Of a stretch of DNA of 64,000 nucleotides, positions 7,818 to 16,628 are shown in pieces. The stretch comes from Actinomycetes bacterium. Its GTDB lineage: Bacteria; Actinomycetota; Acidimicrobiia; Acidimicrobiales; Acidimicrobilacustridaceae. The notes beneath the pieces are model-generated. The model made no database searches and was not told where the DNA came from. It was given only the letters and a program-made list of their open reading frames with translations. The position numbers and the translations under genes are program-made. Numbering within the stretch: the first letter of the stretch is position 1; each line of letters starts with the position of its first letter. The stretch is taken from positions 310,001 to 374,000 of the forward strand of contig JAKOVH010000013.1 of the NCBI GenBank assembly GCA_029782145.1, in the 5' to 3' direction.

Positions 7818-9620
7818 TCAGGTGCGCACGATCGCCACCGAGTCGGCCGGCAGCCTGAGGCCCGGGCCGGCCGGCGCCACCCGGTCGTCGGAGGCCAGCA
7901 GCACCTCGGGCACCCCCGGCCCGCCGGGCACCGGCACCACCGCGTCCTCCGGGCCCAGGTTGAGCACCACCACGATGTCGCCCCGCCGGTAGAGCAGGGT
8001 GCCGCGCTCCTCGTCGAGGGCGACGGTGACCTCGTCGAGGCGCCCGTCGAGCAGCGACGGCTCGGCCTTCCGCAGGGCGATGAGCCGCCGGTACCACTCG
8101 AGCATCGACCGGTGGGGCTCCCGTCCCTGCTCGGAGCGGTCGAGCACCGCGGAGCGGAACGTCTCGGGGTCCTCCGGGTCGGCGACGTCCTCGGGCGCCC
8201 ACCCGAAGGACTCGAACTCCGCCAGCCGGCCCTGGCGCACGGCGTCGGCCAGCTCCGGGTCGTGGCGGTGGTCGGCGAAGAACGGGAACGGCGCCGACGC
8301 GGCCCACTCCTCGCCCTGGAAGACCATCGGCACGAACGGCGCCGTCATCACCACCGCGGCGGCCACCTTCAGGCGCGTCGGGGCCAGCAGGTGGCTGGCG
8401 CGCTCGCCCCTGGCCCGGTTGCCGATCTGGTCGTGGTTCTGCACGTAGCCGACGAAGGAGTGGCCGAGCATCCCCTCGGGCGGCCGGCCGTGGTGGCGGT
8501 CGCGGTGCTCGCTGAACTGGCCCCGGTACACGTAGGCGTGGCGCAGGGCGTCGGCCAGCGGCTTCAACCCGCCGTAGTCGACGTAGTAGCTGTCCTGCTC
8601 CTCGGTGAGGGCGACGTGCACGGCGTGGTGGAAGTCGTCGTTCCAGTGGGCGTCGATGCCGTACCCCCCGGCGCTGCGGGGCTCGAGCATGCGGGGGTCG
8701 TTGCGGTCGCTCTCGGCGACGAGCACCAGCCGACGCCCCAGCTGCTCGGCCAGCTCGGCCACGGTGGCCGACAGCTGCTCGAGGATGTGCACGGCGCTGG
8801 TGTCGATGATGGCGTGCACGGCGTCGAGGCGCAGGCCGTCCATGTGGTAGTCGCGCAGCCACATGCACGCGTTGTCGATGATGAACCGGCGAACTTCCGT
8901 GCTGCCGGCGTCGTCGACGTTGACCGCCTCCCCCCAGGGCGTGGAGTACTTGTCGGTGAAGTAGGGCCCGAACGTCGACAGGTAGTTCCCCTCCGGCCCG
9001 AGGTGGTTGTAGACGCAGTCGAGCAGCACCGCGATGCCCCGGGCGTGGGCCGCGTCGACCAGCGCCTTGAGGTCGTCGGGCGCGCCGTGGGCCGGGTGCG
9101 GGGCGTACAGGTCGACGCCGTCGTAGCCCCAACCCCAGCTCCCGGCGTAGGTGGCGAGCGGCATGAGCTCGAGGTGGGTGACGCCGAGCTCGGCCAGCTC
9201 GTCGAGCACTCCGATGGCGCCCCGGTAGGTGCCCTCGGGGGAGAGGGTGCCCACGTGGGCCTCGTAGATCACGGCCTGGGCCAGCGGCGGCGCCGACCAG
9301 CCCGCGTCGTGCCAGGCGAAGGCGGCGTGGTCGACCACCCGAGAGGGGCCGTGCACGCCGTGGGGCTGCCACGCCGAGCGGGGGTCGGGCCGGCCGGGCT
9401 GGTCGTCGACGGCGAAGAGGTGGTCGGTGCCGGGACCGGCGTCGTTTACGGTGAGCTCCCACCACCCGCCGTCGGCGGCGCGCATGGGGAGCCGGCGCTC
9501 GGGCTCGGTGGCTCGGTCCCACGACGCCTCCGCCCCGGGCGCCTCTTCGCCCTCGTGCCCGAAGAGCTCGAGGGTCACCTGCCGGGCGTCGGGAGCCCAG
9601 ACCCTGAACGTGTGGGCCAC
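7818..9620 (-). CDS. treZ: malto-oligosyltrehalose trehalohydrolase
   Basis: A 600-residue GH13 enzyme. It has an N-terminal early-set domain (FRVWAPDARQVTLEL), the YEAHVGTLSPEGTY segment typical of TreZ and branching enzymes, and a TIM barrel with catalytic Asp266 in DGLRLDAVH, Glu303 in AESDRND and Asp397 in NHDQIGNR. TreZ releases trehalose from maltooligosyltrehalose made by TreY. The neighbour one gene downstream is GlgX, which supplies debranched chains, but no TreY is present in the window. A low-complexity CGCCTCGCCCG-rich stretch without a gene follows its 3' end (about 7690-7800). Confidence 0.93.
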   Translation of the reverse strand: MAHTFRVWAPDARQVTLELFGHEGEEAPGAEASWDRATEPERRLPMRAADGGWWELTVNDAGPGTDHLFAVDDQPGRPDPRSAWQPHGVHGPSRVVDHAAFAWHDAGWSAPPLAQAVIYEAHVGTLSPEGTYRGAIGVLDELAELGVTHLELMPLATYAGSWGWGYDGVDLYAPHPAHGAPDDLKALVDAAHARGIAVLLDCVYNHLGPEGNYLSTFGPYFTDKYSTPWGEAVNVDDAGSTEVRRFIIDNACMWLRDYHMDGLRLDAVHAIIDTSAVHILEQLSATVAELAEQLGRRLVLVAESDRNDPRMLEPRSAGGYGIDAHWNDDFHHAVHVALTEEQDSYYVDYGGLKPLADALRHAYVYRGQFSEHRDRHHGRPPEGMLGHSFVGYVQNHDQIGNRARGERASHLLAPTRLKVAAAVVMTAPFVPMVFQGEEWAASAPFPFFADHRHDPELADAVRQGRLAEFESFGWAPEDVADPEDPETFRSAVLDRSEQGREPHRSMLEWYRRLIALRKAEPSLLDGRLDEVTVALDEERGTLLYRRGDIVVVLNLGPEDAVVPVPGGPGVPEVLLASDDRVAPAGPGLRLPADSVAIVRT

Positions 9621-9637
9621 GCCGCCGGTCCTGCCCC

Positions 9638-10051
9638 TCAGTCGCCGCTCAGGTAGCCGTCGTCGAGCGGCCCGTCCGGGTCGAGGCCGTGGGCCACCGC
9701 CTCCTCGGGGGAGTAGGCGTGCATGGCGGCCTCCTCGGCCGACAGCGTCTCGGGCTGGTCGCCCAGCTCGGCCACGCTCTCGGCGGTGACGTCGTCCTCG
9801 AACGGGTCGCCGACGTCGGTGAGGGCGGCGACCGGCTCGTCGTCGGCGTAGACGGGGAAGTCGGGGTTCTCCCGGGCCTCGCGGGCCGCCACGCTGTCGG
9901 GTGTCTCGGTGCCGCCCGCACCGTAGGCCTCGGCGCCCCAGGGCTTGTCGGGAGGGATGTCCGACAGCGACATCTCCTCCTCGGTGACCGCGTCGAACTG
10001 CTCGGAGCCGCGGTTCTCGTCGTCGCCGGCGTCGGCGCTCGTGTCGGTCAT
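9638..10051 (-). CDS. acidic hypothetical protein
   Basis: 137 residues from the ATG at 10051, which has GGGAGAG upstream. The product is strongly acidic and probably disordered (DTSADAGDDENRGSEQ, SLSDIPPDKPWGAEAYGAGG, GPLDDGYLSGD), with no membrane segment or recognised domain. It sits between treZ and glgX in the same direction, 17 bases before treZ, so it is likely in the same operon. No function is proposed. Confidence 0.7.
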   Translation of the reverse strand: MTDTSADAGDDENRGSEQFDAVTEEEMSLSDIPPDKPWGAEAYGAGGTETPDSVAAREARENPDFPVYADDEPVAALTDVGDPFEDDVTAESVAELGDQPETLSAEEAAMHAYSPEEAVAHGLDPDGPLDDGYLSGD

Positions 10052-10183
10052 GACGCTCTCCCTTCCCACTCGCTCCCGCGACCGTCCCCGGTCCCGATGG
10101 AGACCTCCGTCATGTCCCCAGCGTGCGCGACCGGCCGCCCCGAGGGGAAGGGTCCCCGGTCACCGTCTGGGGCGATGGGCCCG

Positions 10184-12382
10184 TCACCGGGTGCGGCGCA
10201 GCACCTGGACGCTGCGGGCGGCCACCTCGAAGGCCTCGCCCGACTTGATCTCGCCGGCGTGCGCGCCCCCGCCGGCCCCGTCACCGACCCGGTCACCGGC
10301 CCGCTCGCCGTGGGCGGGGCCGACCTCGGGCCGGGCGGTGTCGAGCACCACCTCCCACGCCTCGCCCCACGGCTCACCGGGCGCGGCCCACTCGAGGTCC
10401 TCGTGGTGGGCGTTGAACACCACGGCGAACGAGTCGTCCTCGATGCGCTCGCCCCGAGGCCCGGGCCAGGGGATGGCGTCGCCGTTGAGCACCATCCCCA
10501 GGCTCTTGGCGAACCCGGCGTCCCAGTCCTCGTCGGTCATGGCCGTGCCGTCGGGGCGCACCCAGCCGATGTCGTTGGCGTCCGAACCGCGGATGGAGCG
10601 GCCCGCGAACCAGCGGCGCCGCCGGAACACCGGGTGCTCGCGCCGCAGGTCGGTGAGCCGGCACACGAACCGCAGCAGGTCGTCGTGCTCGGCGACGTCG
10701 TCCCAGTCGAACCACGACAGCTCGTCGTCCTGGCAGTACGCGTTGTTGTTGCCCTGCTGGGTGCGGGAGACCTCGTCGCCCATCAGCAGCATCGGCACGC
10801 CCTGGGAGAGGAACAAGGTGGTGAGGAAGTTGCGCTGCTGGCGTCTGCGCAGGGCGCACACCTCCGGGTCGTCGGTCGGGCCCTCGGCCCCGCAGTTCCA
10901 CGACCGGTTGTGGCTCTCGCCGTCGTTGTTGTCCTCGCCGTTGGCCTCGTTGTGCTTGTCGTTGTACGAGACGAGGTCGTTGAGGGTGAACCCGTCGTGC
11001 GCCGTGATGAAGTTCACGCTGGCCGACGGGTGGCGGCTGTCGGACTCGTACAGGTCGCTCGACCCGGTGATGCGGCTGGCCAGCTCGGCGATGGTGGCCG
11101 GCTCGCCCCGCCAGTAGTCGCGCACGGTGTCGCGGTACCGGCCGTTCCACTCCGACCAGTGGGGCGGGAAGTTGCCGACCTGGTAGCCGCCCTCGCCCAC
11201 GTCCCACGGCTCGGCGATCAGCTTGACCGAGCTCACCACCGGGTCCTGGTGGATGAGGTCGAAGAAGGCCGAGAGGCGGTCGACCTCGTGCAGGCCCCTC
11301 GCCAGGGTCGACGCCAGGTCGAACCGGAACCCGTCGACGTGCATCTCGCTCACCCAGTACCGCAGCGAGTCCATCACCAGCTGCAGGACGTGCGGGTGGC
11401 GCATGTTCAAGGTGTTGCCGGTGCCGGTGTAGTCCATGTAGTAGGTCGGGTCGTCGGCCACCAGCCGGTAGTAGGCCGGGTTGTCGAGGCCCTTGAACGA
11501 CAGCACCGGGCCCATGTGGTTGCCCTCGGCGGTGTGGTTGTAGACGACGTCGAGGATGACCTCCATGCCCGCCTCGTGCAGGAGCTTCACCATGGTCTTG
11601 AACTCCTGCACCTGCCCGCCGCCCCCGCCCGCCGCGGCGTAGCCGTTGTGCGGCGCGAAGAAGCCGATGGAGTTGTAGCCCCAGTAGTTGCGCAGGCCCT
11701 TCTCCACGAGGTGCGCGTCGTGCACGAACTGGTGCACGGGCTGCAGCTCCACCGACGTCACGCCGAGGCCGCGCAGGTGCTCGATCACCGCGGGGTGCGC
11801 CAACCCGGCGTAGGTGCCCCGCTGCTCGGCGGGCACGTCGGGGTGGCGGGCGGTCATGCCCTTGACGTGCAGCTCGTAGATGACCGTCTCGTGCATGGGC
11901 ACCGACGGCGGCCGGTCGTTGCCCCAGTCGAAGAACGGGTTGTGCACCACCGCCTTGGGCACGTGGGGTGCGCTGTCGTCGTCGTTGCGTGACGTCGGGT
12001 CGCCGAACTGGTAGCCGAAGCAGGCCTGGTCCCAGTCGACCTCGCCGTCGATGGCCTTGGCGTAGGGGTCGAGCAGGAGCTTGTGGGGGTTGCACCGCAG
12101 CCCGGCGCCCGGATCCCACGGGCCGTGGGCCCGGAACCCGTAGCGGGTTCCGGGGCCGACGCCGGGGAGGTAGGCGTGCCAGCAGTGCCCGTCGACCTCG
12201 GTGAGGGCGATGCGGATCTCCTCGGTGTCACCGGTGCCGGTGCCGCTGGTGCCACCCGGGTCACCCGGGTCCCAGAGGCACAGCTCGACCCCCTCGGCCA
12301 CCTCGCTGAACACCGAGAAGTTGGTGCCGCTCCCGTCGTAGGTCGCTCCCAGGGGGAACGCGTCGCCTGGCCACGTCTGCAT
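10184..12382 (-). CDS. glgX: glycogen debranching enzyme
   Basis: 732 residues from the ATG at 12382, which has AAGGA upstream. The frame is open further upstream, but that part is repetitive and not homologous. It has an N-terminal CBM48-type domain (FPLGATYDGSGTNFSVFSEVAEGVELCLWD), then a GH13 barrel with Asp355 in FRFDLAS, Glu391 in AEPWDVGEGGY and Asp463 in TAHDGFTL. It hydrolyses alpha-1,6 branches in limit-dextrin-type glycogen. Adjacent treZ makes this a glycogen-to-trehalose locus. Length and motifs are normal for GlgX/TreX. Confidence 0.95.
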   Translation of the reverse strand: MQTWPGDAFPLGATYDGSGTNFSVFSEVAEGVELCLWDPGDPGGTSGTGTGDTEEIRIALTEVDGHCWHAYLPGVGPGTRYGFRAHGPWDPGAGLRCNPHKLLLDPYAKAIDGEVDWDQACFGYQFGDPTSRNDDDSAPHVPKAVVHNPFFDWGNDRPPSVPMHETVIYELHVKGMTARHPDVPAEQRGTYAGLAHPAVIEHLRGLGVTSVELQPVHQFVHDAHLVEKGLRNYWGYNSIGFFAPHNGYAAAGGGGGQVQEFKTMVKLLHEAGMEVILDVVYNHTAEGNHMGPVLSFKGLDNPAYYRLVADDPTYYMDYTGTGNTLNMRHPHVLQLVMDSLRYWVSEMHVDGFRFDLASTLARGLHEVDRLSAFFDLIHQDPVVSSVKLIAEPWDVGEGGYQVGNFPPHWSEWNGRYRDTVRDYWRGEPATIAELASRITGSSDLYESDSRHPSASVNFITAHDGFTLNDLVSYNDKHNEANGEDNNDGESHNRSWNCGAEGPTDDPEVCALRRRQQRNFLTTLFLSQGVPMLLMGDEVSRTQQGNNNAYCQDDELSWFDWDDVAEHDDLLRFVCRLTDLRREHPVFRRRRWFAGRSIRGSDANDIGWVRPDGTAMTDEDWDAGFAKSLGMVLNGDAIPWPGPRGERIEDDSFAVVFNAHHEDLEWAAPGEPWGEAWEVVLDTARPEVGPAHGERAGDRVGDGAGGGAHAGEIKSGEAFEVAARSVQVLRRTR

Positions 12383-12399
12383 GGGCCGTCCTTTCCCTC

Positions 12400-12500
12400 T
12401 GCCGCGCCGGAGGAGACGCCGACGGAGGAGACGCCGACGGAGGGGGCGCCGCCGAAAGGGGCGCCGCCGGACGGGCGCCGCCGGACGGGCGGCGGCGCCG
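12400..12500. repeat. GC-only direct repeats between glgX and the iron protein
   Basis: Short direct repeats run across the divergent intergenic region: GGAGGAGACGCCGAC occurs twice, then GGGCGCCGCCG-type units about four times. The block lies upstream of the glgX start and contains no convincing gene. Unit boundaries are approximate. Confidence 0.7.
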
Positions 12501-12604
12501 GTGCGGCGGCGCTCCGGGTGCGGGCGGGTCGTTCGTCGGCTCAGGATCCGGGTGGCGATCGGCACGGGCGGTATACCGCGCCGGCTGACGGGCATGTACG
12601 GGCC

Positions 12605-13723
12605 GTGAACGCAACGCCTGCCCCCCGAACGTTCCACGGGCGACCGCCACGATCCGACGGGCGTCGTGCCGTGCGGGCGCAGCGCTCCCCGAGCCGGCTG
12701 GAGGACCGCCTGGGCGCCGCCCTGCGCCTGGCGACCACCACCGGCGACGACGCCGCGCTGCGGCTGCTGGCCGACGCCGACGCCCTCGACCGCCGCGACG
12801 GCCTGGCCGCCCTGGCGGCGATCCACGACCTCAGCCTGGCCCCGGTCGACCGCCTCGGGGGCACCGAGCGCTGGCAGCACCACCCGGCCGTCGCCGAGCT
12901 GCGGCTGCGGCTCGAGGCCGACCTCGTCGCCCACCTCGACCAGCTCGACGCCGAGACCGACTGGGACCTGCCCGACCCCGACGACGCGGTCGACTCCATG
13001 CGCCGCCTGGCCCGCCTCGACGCCGTCCCCGAGGTCTACCGGTGGCTGGCCGAGGAGGCCACCTTCGACCAGCTCGTCGAGTTCCTCTCCCTCGAGGGCG
13101 GGCCCGACGGCGGCTTCGACGACCTGGTCGCCCTGTGCCAGGTGGGCCTCTCGGGTCGGGCCAAGCTGGTGCTGGGCCGCAACTACTGGGACGAGATGGG
13201 CCGCGGCGACGAGCGTTGCGTGCACACGGTGCTGCACGAGCAGCTGGCCCGAGCGCTGCGGCTGCAGGCGGTGCCGCGCGCCGAGCAGCCGGTGGAGGCC
13301 CTCGAACGGGCCGTGCTCGGCTCGTTCCTCGTGCTGTCGCGGGCCCACCAGCCCGAGGCGGTGGGTGCGCTCGGCATGGTCGAGCTGCAGGCCGGGCCCC
13401 GGTGCCGCTGGGTGCTGAAGGCCCTCCAGCGGCTCGACGCCCCCGCCGGGGCCGTGCCCTTCTACGCCGAGCACGCCGAGGCCGACCCCCGCCACGGCAA
13501 GGACTGGCTGGACCACGCCGTCACCGAGCTGGCTGCCGACCCCCGCTGGGCGCGCGGCATGGTGCGTGGCGCCCGGTGGCGGGCGCTGGTGAGCCGACGC
13601 TTCTTCGACGCCGCCCTCCTGGCGGTGCGCGGCGCCGCCCACGACGGCACCGTCGCCGCCGCGCCGGCGCGACCCGCCGGGTCGAGCAGCGCCGTGGCCG
13701 CCTCGCCGCGGAAGGCGAGCTGA
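12605..13723 (+). CDS. iron-containing redox enzyme family protein (haem-oxygenase-like fold)
   Basis: About 372 residues from a GTG at 12605, with another GTG at 12671 as an alternative; neither has a clear Shine-Dalgarno. The body is all-helical. Segments such as GRNYWDEMGRGDERCVHTVL, FLVLSRAHQPEAVGALGMVE and PFYAEHAEADPRHGKDWLDH place Glu/His/Asp ligands as in the haem-oxygenase-like di-iron (HDO) proteins, where a four-carboxylate/His site oxidises varied small molecules. The gene is monocistronic and divergent from glgX. The substrate is unknown. Confidence 0.7.
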   Translation: MNATPAPRTFHGRPPRSDGRRAVRAQRSPSRLEDRLGAALRLATTTGDDAALRLLADADALDRRDGLAALAAIHDLSLAPVDRLGGTERWQHHPAVAELRLRLEADLVAHLDQLDAETDWDLPDPDDAVDSMRRLARLDAVPEVYRWLAEEATFDQLVEFLSLEGGPDGGFDDLVALCQVGLSGRAKLVLGRNYWDEMGRGDERCVHTVLHEQLARALRLQAVPRAEQPVEALERAVLGSFLVLSRAHQPEAVGALGMVELQAGPRCRWVLKALQRLDAPAGAVPFYAEHAEADPRHGKDWLDHAVTELAADPRWARGMVRGARWRALVSRRFFDAALLAVRGAAHDGTVAAAPARPAGSSSAVAASPRKAS

Positions 13724-13823
13724 CCGTGCCGGTCGGTCGGGGCGCGGCGGCTGGCGTGGCTGCGCCTGTGGCTCCTGCGGCGGGTGCCGAGCCTGTCGCT
13801 GTGGCTGTGGCTGCGGCCGTGGC

Positions 13824-14216
13824 TCAGCGGAGGTCGAACACGTCGACCAGCCGGGTGATCTCGAACACCCGACGGCACGGCGGGGAGACGTCGAGCAGCT
13901 GGAACGGGATGCCCTCGGCCTCGCCCCGGTTGTGCGCCGCCACCAGCACGCTCAGCCCCACCGAGTCGATGAAGTCCAGCTCGGCCAGCTCGACCACCAC
14001 GGCGGTGGGGGAGCCCTCGAACGCCCGCGTCAGCAGCGTGCGCAGGTGGGCGCCGCTCTGGGCATCGAGCTCGCCCTCGACGTGGATCACGACCTCGCCG
14101 TCGGTCTCGGTGCGGAACGCCGCCGGCCCGACCATCTCGGTGGCCGTCGCCGAGGGCCCGGGCGAGGCGCCGGCCCGCATCGGCGCGCCGTCGGGTGCGT
14201 CGTCAACCATCACCAC
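13824..14216 (-). CDS. STAS-domain anti-sigma-factor antagonist
   Basis: 130 residues. After about 35 low-complexity residues, an STAS domain runs from VVIHVEGELDAQSGAHLRTL through VVVELAELDFIDSVGLSVLV. The DSxGL loop is the SpoIIAA/RsbV phosphorylation region. Such proteins bind an RsbW-like kinase when dephosphorylated and release a sigma factor. The gene is divergent from an RsbW-like ATPase starting at 14234, its plausible partner. The first four codons offer two starts (14216 and 14210). Confidence 0.85.
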   Translation of the reverse strand: MVMVDDAPDGAPMRAGASPGPSATATEMVGPAAFRTETDGEVVIHVEGELDAQSGAHLRTLLTRAFEGSPTAVVVELAELDFIDSVGLSVLVAAHNRGEAEGIPFQLLDVSPPCRRVFEITRLVDVFDLR

Positions 14217-14233
14217 GGGAGGGTAGCGCTCCC

Positions 14234-14656
14234 GTGGAAGCCCGGGCGTCCTTCCCGGCCGAGCTGGCGAGCGCCGCCGGTGCCCGCCACTTCACCGAGG
14301 CGACCCTCGTCGCCTGGGGGCTCGCCTCGGTGCGCGAGGCGGCCCGCCTGCTGGTGAGCGAGCTGGTGGTGAACGGCGTGCTGCACGCCTGCACACCGGT
14401 GTCGCTCTCGCTCGGCCTCGACGGCTCGTGCCTGCGGGTCGAGGTCACCGACGGCAGCGACGAGGTGCCGGTCCGGCGCGAGCACCCGCCGTCGGCGCCC
14501 ACCGGCCGGGGGATGATGATCGTCGACGCCCTGGCCGACCGCTGGGGGGTCGAGGTCGCCGACGGCACCAAGACGGTGTGGTTCGAGCTGGAGGCCGCCG
14601 AGCCGACGGCGCCGCACCGAGCAACGAGAGGAGCCATCGTGGAGGGCACACCATGA
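14234..14656 (+). CDS. RsbW-like ATP-binding protein (HATPase_c, anti-sigma kinase family)
   Basis: About 140 residues from the GTG at 14234 with GGAGGG upstream. An ATG at 14195 is possible but would overlap the divergent STAS start. The GHKL ATPase boxes are visible: N-box ARLLVSELVVNGVLHAC, G1 LRVEVTDGSDEVP, G2 PTGRGMMIVDALADRWGVE and final KTVWFEL. These short ATPases phosphorylate STAS antagonists or sequester regulators. The stop overlaps the ATG of the next gene (ATGA), so the downstream uncharacterised protein is made together with it. Confidence 0.85.
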   Translation: MEARASFPAELASAAGARHFTEATLVAWGLASVREAARLLVSELVVNGVLHACTPVSLSLGLDGSCLRVEVTDGSDEVPVRREHPPSAPTGRGMMIVDALADRWGVEVADGTKTVWFELEAAEPTAPHRATRGAIVEGTP

Positions 14657-15786
14657 GCGCGGGCGGACAGGGCCAGCAACCGGCGGTCGAGGCGGGCGCC
14701 GGCCGCCACACCGAGGGCGAGGTGGTGCCGGTCGCCGAGCGGCCGGTCACGGTGCGCCTGCTCGGCCTGCAGGCGGCGACCGTGGCCGAGAGCCGGCGCT
14801 TCCACGACGCGGTCACCCGCGAGGTGGAGCTCATGGCGAAGGGCGCCGACGACACCGGGGTCGACCGGTCGGCGCTCGAGCAGCAGCTCGCCGCCATGCG
14901 GGACATCTACGCCACCTTCCGGCCGTTGCTCGAAGAGCAGGTGGCCGCCCTGCTCGAGTCGGGCCAGACCGAAGGCGACGCCGAGGTGGTCGTGCCCCTG
15001 GGCCTGGCCCGCAAGGCCCGCGAGGCCAACGAGGTGTTCGACTGGCTGGAGGCGCAGTGCGACGCCGGGACGCTGCTCACGGCCCACCCGCCGTCCCTGG
15101 CCAGTGGCAACCGCCGGTGGTTCTTCGAGCAGTTCATCGAGCAGTCCGAGGGTCGGCCCCCGGTGCGGTGGCCGGAGTGGTGGTCGGTGCACGGCGACGG
15201 CTCCGCACCCACGCCGCCGGCGCCGGCCGACCCCCAGGCGGGACCGGCCGACCCCCAGGTGGGCCAGGCCGACGCCCAGGTGGGCGAGGCCGACCGCCAG
15301 GCGGACACGGCCGAGCCCCAGGTGCGCACCGTCGACCCGGCCGAGCTGATCGCCCTGCGCCTGGAGCGGGCCCGCCGCACGGTGGGGGCCGGGTCGCCGG
15401 AGCAGGCGGCGGCCGCGGTCGACGACGTCGTCGACGAGGTGGGCCGCATCCTGTTGCCGTGGGTCGACCGGCTGGTGCCCGGCGGCGACGACGTGGTGGC
15501 CGAGGCCGCCGAGCGCCAGCAGCGCCTGCTCGCCGTCCGCCGTCGGGCGTCCGAGGCGGCCGGCTCCGCGGCGGGTTCGGCCGAAGGGTCGGCGTCGGAG
15601 CTCGCCGACGCGCTGGGGGAGTGGGCGAGCTGGGTCGAGTCCGCCGTGGTGGCCCCGCTGCTCGAGCACCTCGACGACCGAGGCCGCGACGACATCGGCC
15701 GGGCCCTCGAGGAGGCCGTGCAGAGCCGCGACGAGGCCGAGGAGCCGGTCCCGGCCCGCGACGTCGGGCTCGCACCCGGAGGCTGA
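14653..15786 (+). CDS. uncharacterised partner of the STAS/ATPase pair
   Basis: 377 residues, mostly helical. The N-terminal 150 residues (VTVRLLGLQAATVAESRRFH, helices, then RRWFFEQFIEQSEGRPPVRWPEWW) resemble, from memory, a domain of unknown function commonly encoded beside RsbW-type ATPases in actinobacteria. A Pro/Ala/Asp/Gln linker made of about 21-bp repeats (15227-15330) follows, then a helical C-terminus. No catalytic motif or membrane segment is seen. Its ATG overlaps the ATPase stop, so it likely works with the ATPase and the STAS protein as a third component. The repeat linker varies only slightly between units. Confidence 0.65.
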   Translation: MSAGGQGQQPAVEAGAGRHTEGEVVPVAERPVTVRLLGLQAATVAESRRFHDAVTREVELMAKGADDTGVDRSALEQQLAAMRDIYATFRPLLEEQVAALLESGQTEGDAEVVVPLGLARKAREANEVFDWLEAQCDAGTLLTAHPPSLASGNRRWFFEQFIEQSEGRPPVRWPEWWSVHGDGSAPTPPAPADPQAGPADPQVGQADAQVGEADRQADTAEPQVRTVDPAELIALRLERARRTVGAGSPEQAAAAVDDVVDEVGRILLPWVDRLVPGGDDVVAEAAERQQRLLAVRRRASEAAGSAAGSAEGSASELADALGEWASWVESAVVAPLLEHLDDRGRDDIGRALEEAVQSRDEAEEPVPARDVGLAPGG

Positions 15787-15946
15787 CCCGACGGGGCGGC
15801 GTCGCTCCCGCACCGCCCGCCTGACCGACCGACGACGTCCGGCCCGGCGCGGACCGGTCGAGGGAGCGAGCGCGGCTGACGCGGGGGTGCCCGCTCGTGC
15901 GTCGGCGTGAGCCAGCGCCGAGCGCGACCGGGGCTCGCCTCGCCCG

Positions 15947-15952
15947 TAGCAT
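15947..15952 (+). promoter_or_regulatory. -10 box TAGCAT of a probable leaderless transcript
   Basis: TAGCAT ends eight bases before the GTG at 15961, so transcription would start at or next to the start codon. The same geometry recurs at several other genes in the window. Confidence 0.55.
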
Positions 15953-15960
15953 CGGCGGGC

Positions 15961-16509
15961 GTGAGCGACCAGAGCACCCCCGGCACCAACCCCGAGGACC
16001 CCACGGCCGAGGTGCCGTCCGTCGGCGGCGGCCCGCCCGGCGGCTACGGCGAGGCCGACCCCACGAGGGCCATGCCCCCCGTGACCCCCGCACCCGGCGC
16101 AGGGGCGGCAGGGGGAGCCGGCTACGGGGCCGCCGGGTACGGCGGCGGCTACGGCGGCCCGGGCGAGCCGGGGTACCCCGGGGCGGGCGGCGCGGTGCCT
16201 CCCGCTGGTGGCCGGTCGTGGTCGCCGTGGCTGGTCGTGCTCATCGCCGCAATCGTCATCGCCGCCGGCGTGCTGATCTTCCTCGCCCTGCGCAGCGACG
16301 ACGGGTCCTCGCCCTCGTCCACCGTCCCGACCACCTCGAGCTCGTCGTCGACCACCACGTCGTCGTCGACCACCTCGACCACCCGGGCCAGCACCACCAC
16401 GACCACGGCGCCGACCACGACGACCTCGTCGTCGACCACCACGTCGTCCTCCACGACGTCGAGCTCCACCACCTCGTCGAGCACCACCACGACCGCGCCC
16501 GGCCAGTAG
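15961..16509 (+). CDS. single-pass membrane protein with Ser/Thr-rich tail
   Basis: 182 residues from GTG 15961. A Pro/Gly/Tyr-rich cytoplasmic N-terminus (GGAGYGAAGYGGGYGGPGEP) leads to one membrane helix (PWLVVLIAAIVIAAGVLIFL), then an outside tail made almost wholly of Ser and Thr. The tail resembles the mucin-like, often O-mannosylated stalks of actinobacterial surface proteins. No enzymatic domain is present. An upstream ATG at 15907 is possible, but the -10 box favours the GTG. A hairpin terminator follows. Confidence 0.7.
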   Translation: MSDQSTPGTNPEDPTAEVPSVGGGPPGGYGEADPTRAMPPVTPAPGAGAAGGAGYGAAGYGGGYGGPGEPGYPGAGGAVPPAGGRSWSPWLVVLIAAIVIAAGVLIFLALRSDDGSSPSSTVPTTSSSSSTTTSSSTTSTTRASTTTTTAPTTTTSSSTTTSSSTTSSSTTSSSTTTTAPGQ

Positions 16510-16529
16510 CACCCGCAGGCGGCCCGCTC

Positions 16530-16570
16530 CTGAGGCAGATCTGCCGCTCGCCGCAGCCGATCTGCCTCAG
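16530..16570. terminator. bidirectional hairpin between convergent genes
   Basis: The 12-bp perfect arms CTGAGGCAGATC (16530-16541) and GATCTGCCTCAG (16559-16570) are separated by 17 nt. It lies between the ends of two convergent genes (16509 and 16629), so it is placed to terminate both. No T-run follows on either strand, which is common in high-GC genomes. Confidence 0.6.
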
Positions 16571-16628
16571 CACCCGGGGGCGCGGGCGGGTGCCCGGGAC
16601 CGTGCCCCCCGCCTGGGCGCGGCGCTGC

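Noticed and set aside
8112..11992. Long plus-strand frames over treZ and glgX (8112-9656 and 9689-11992)
   Set aside because: Antisense to enzymes with intact catalytic residues; no domain or ribosome-binding site of their own.
12383..13642. N-terminal extension of GlgX by 420 codons
   Set aside because: The extension is antisense to the haem-oxygenase-like gene and crosses a repeat block. A good ribosome-binding site precedes ATG 12382.
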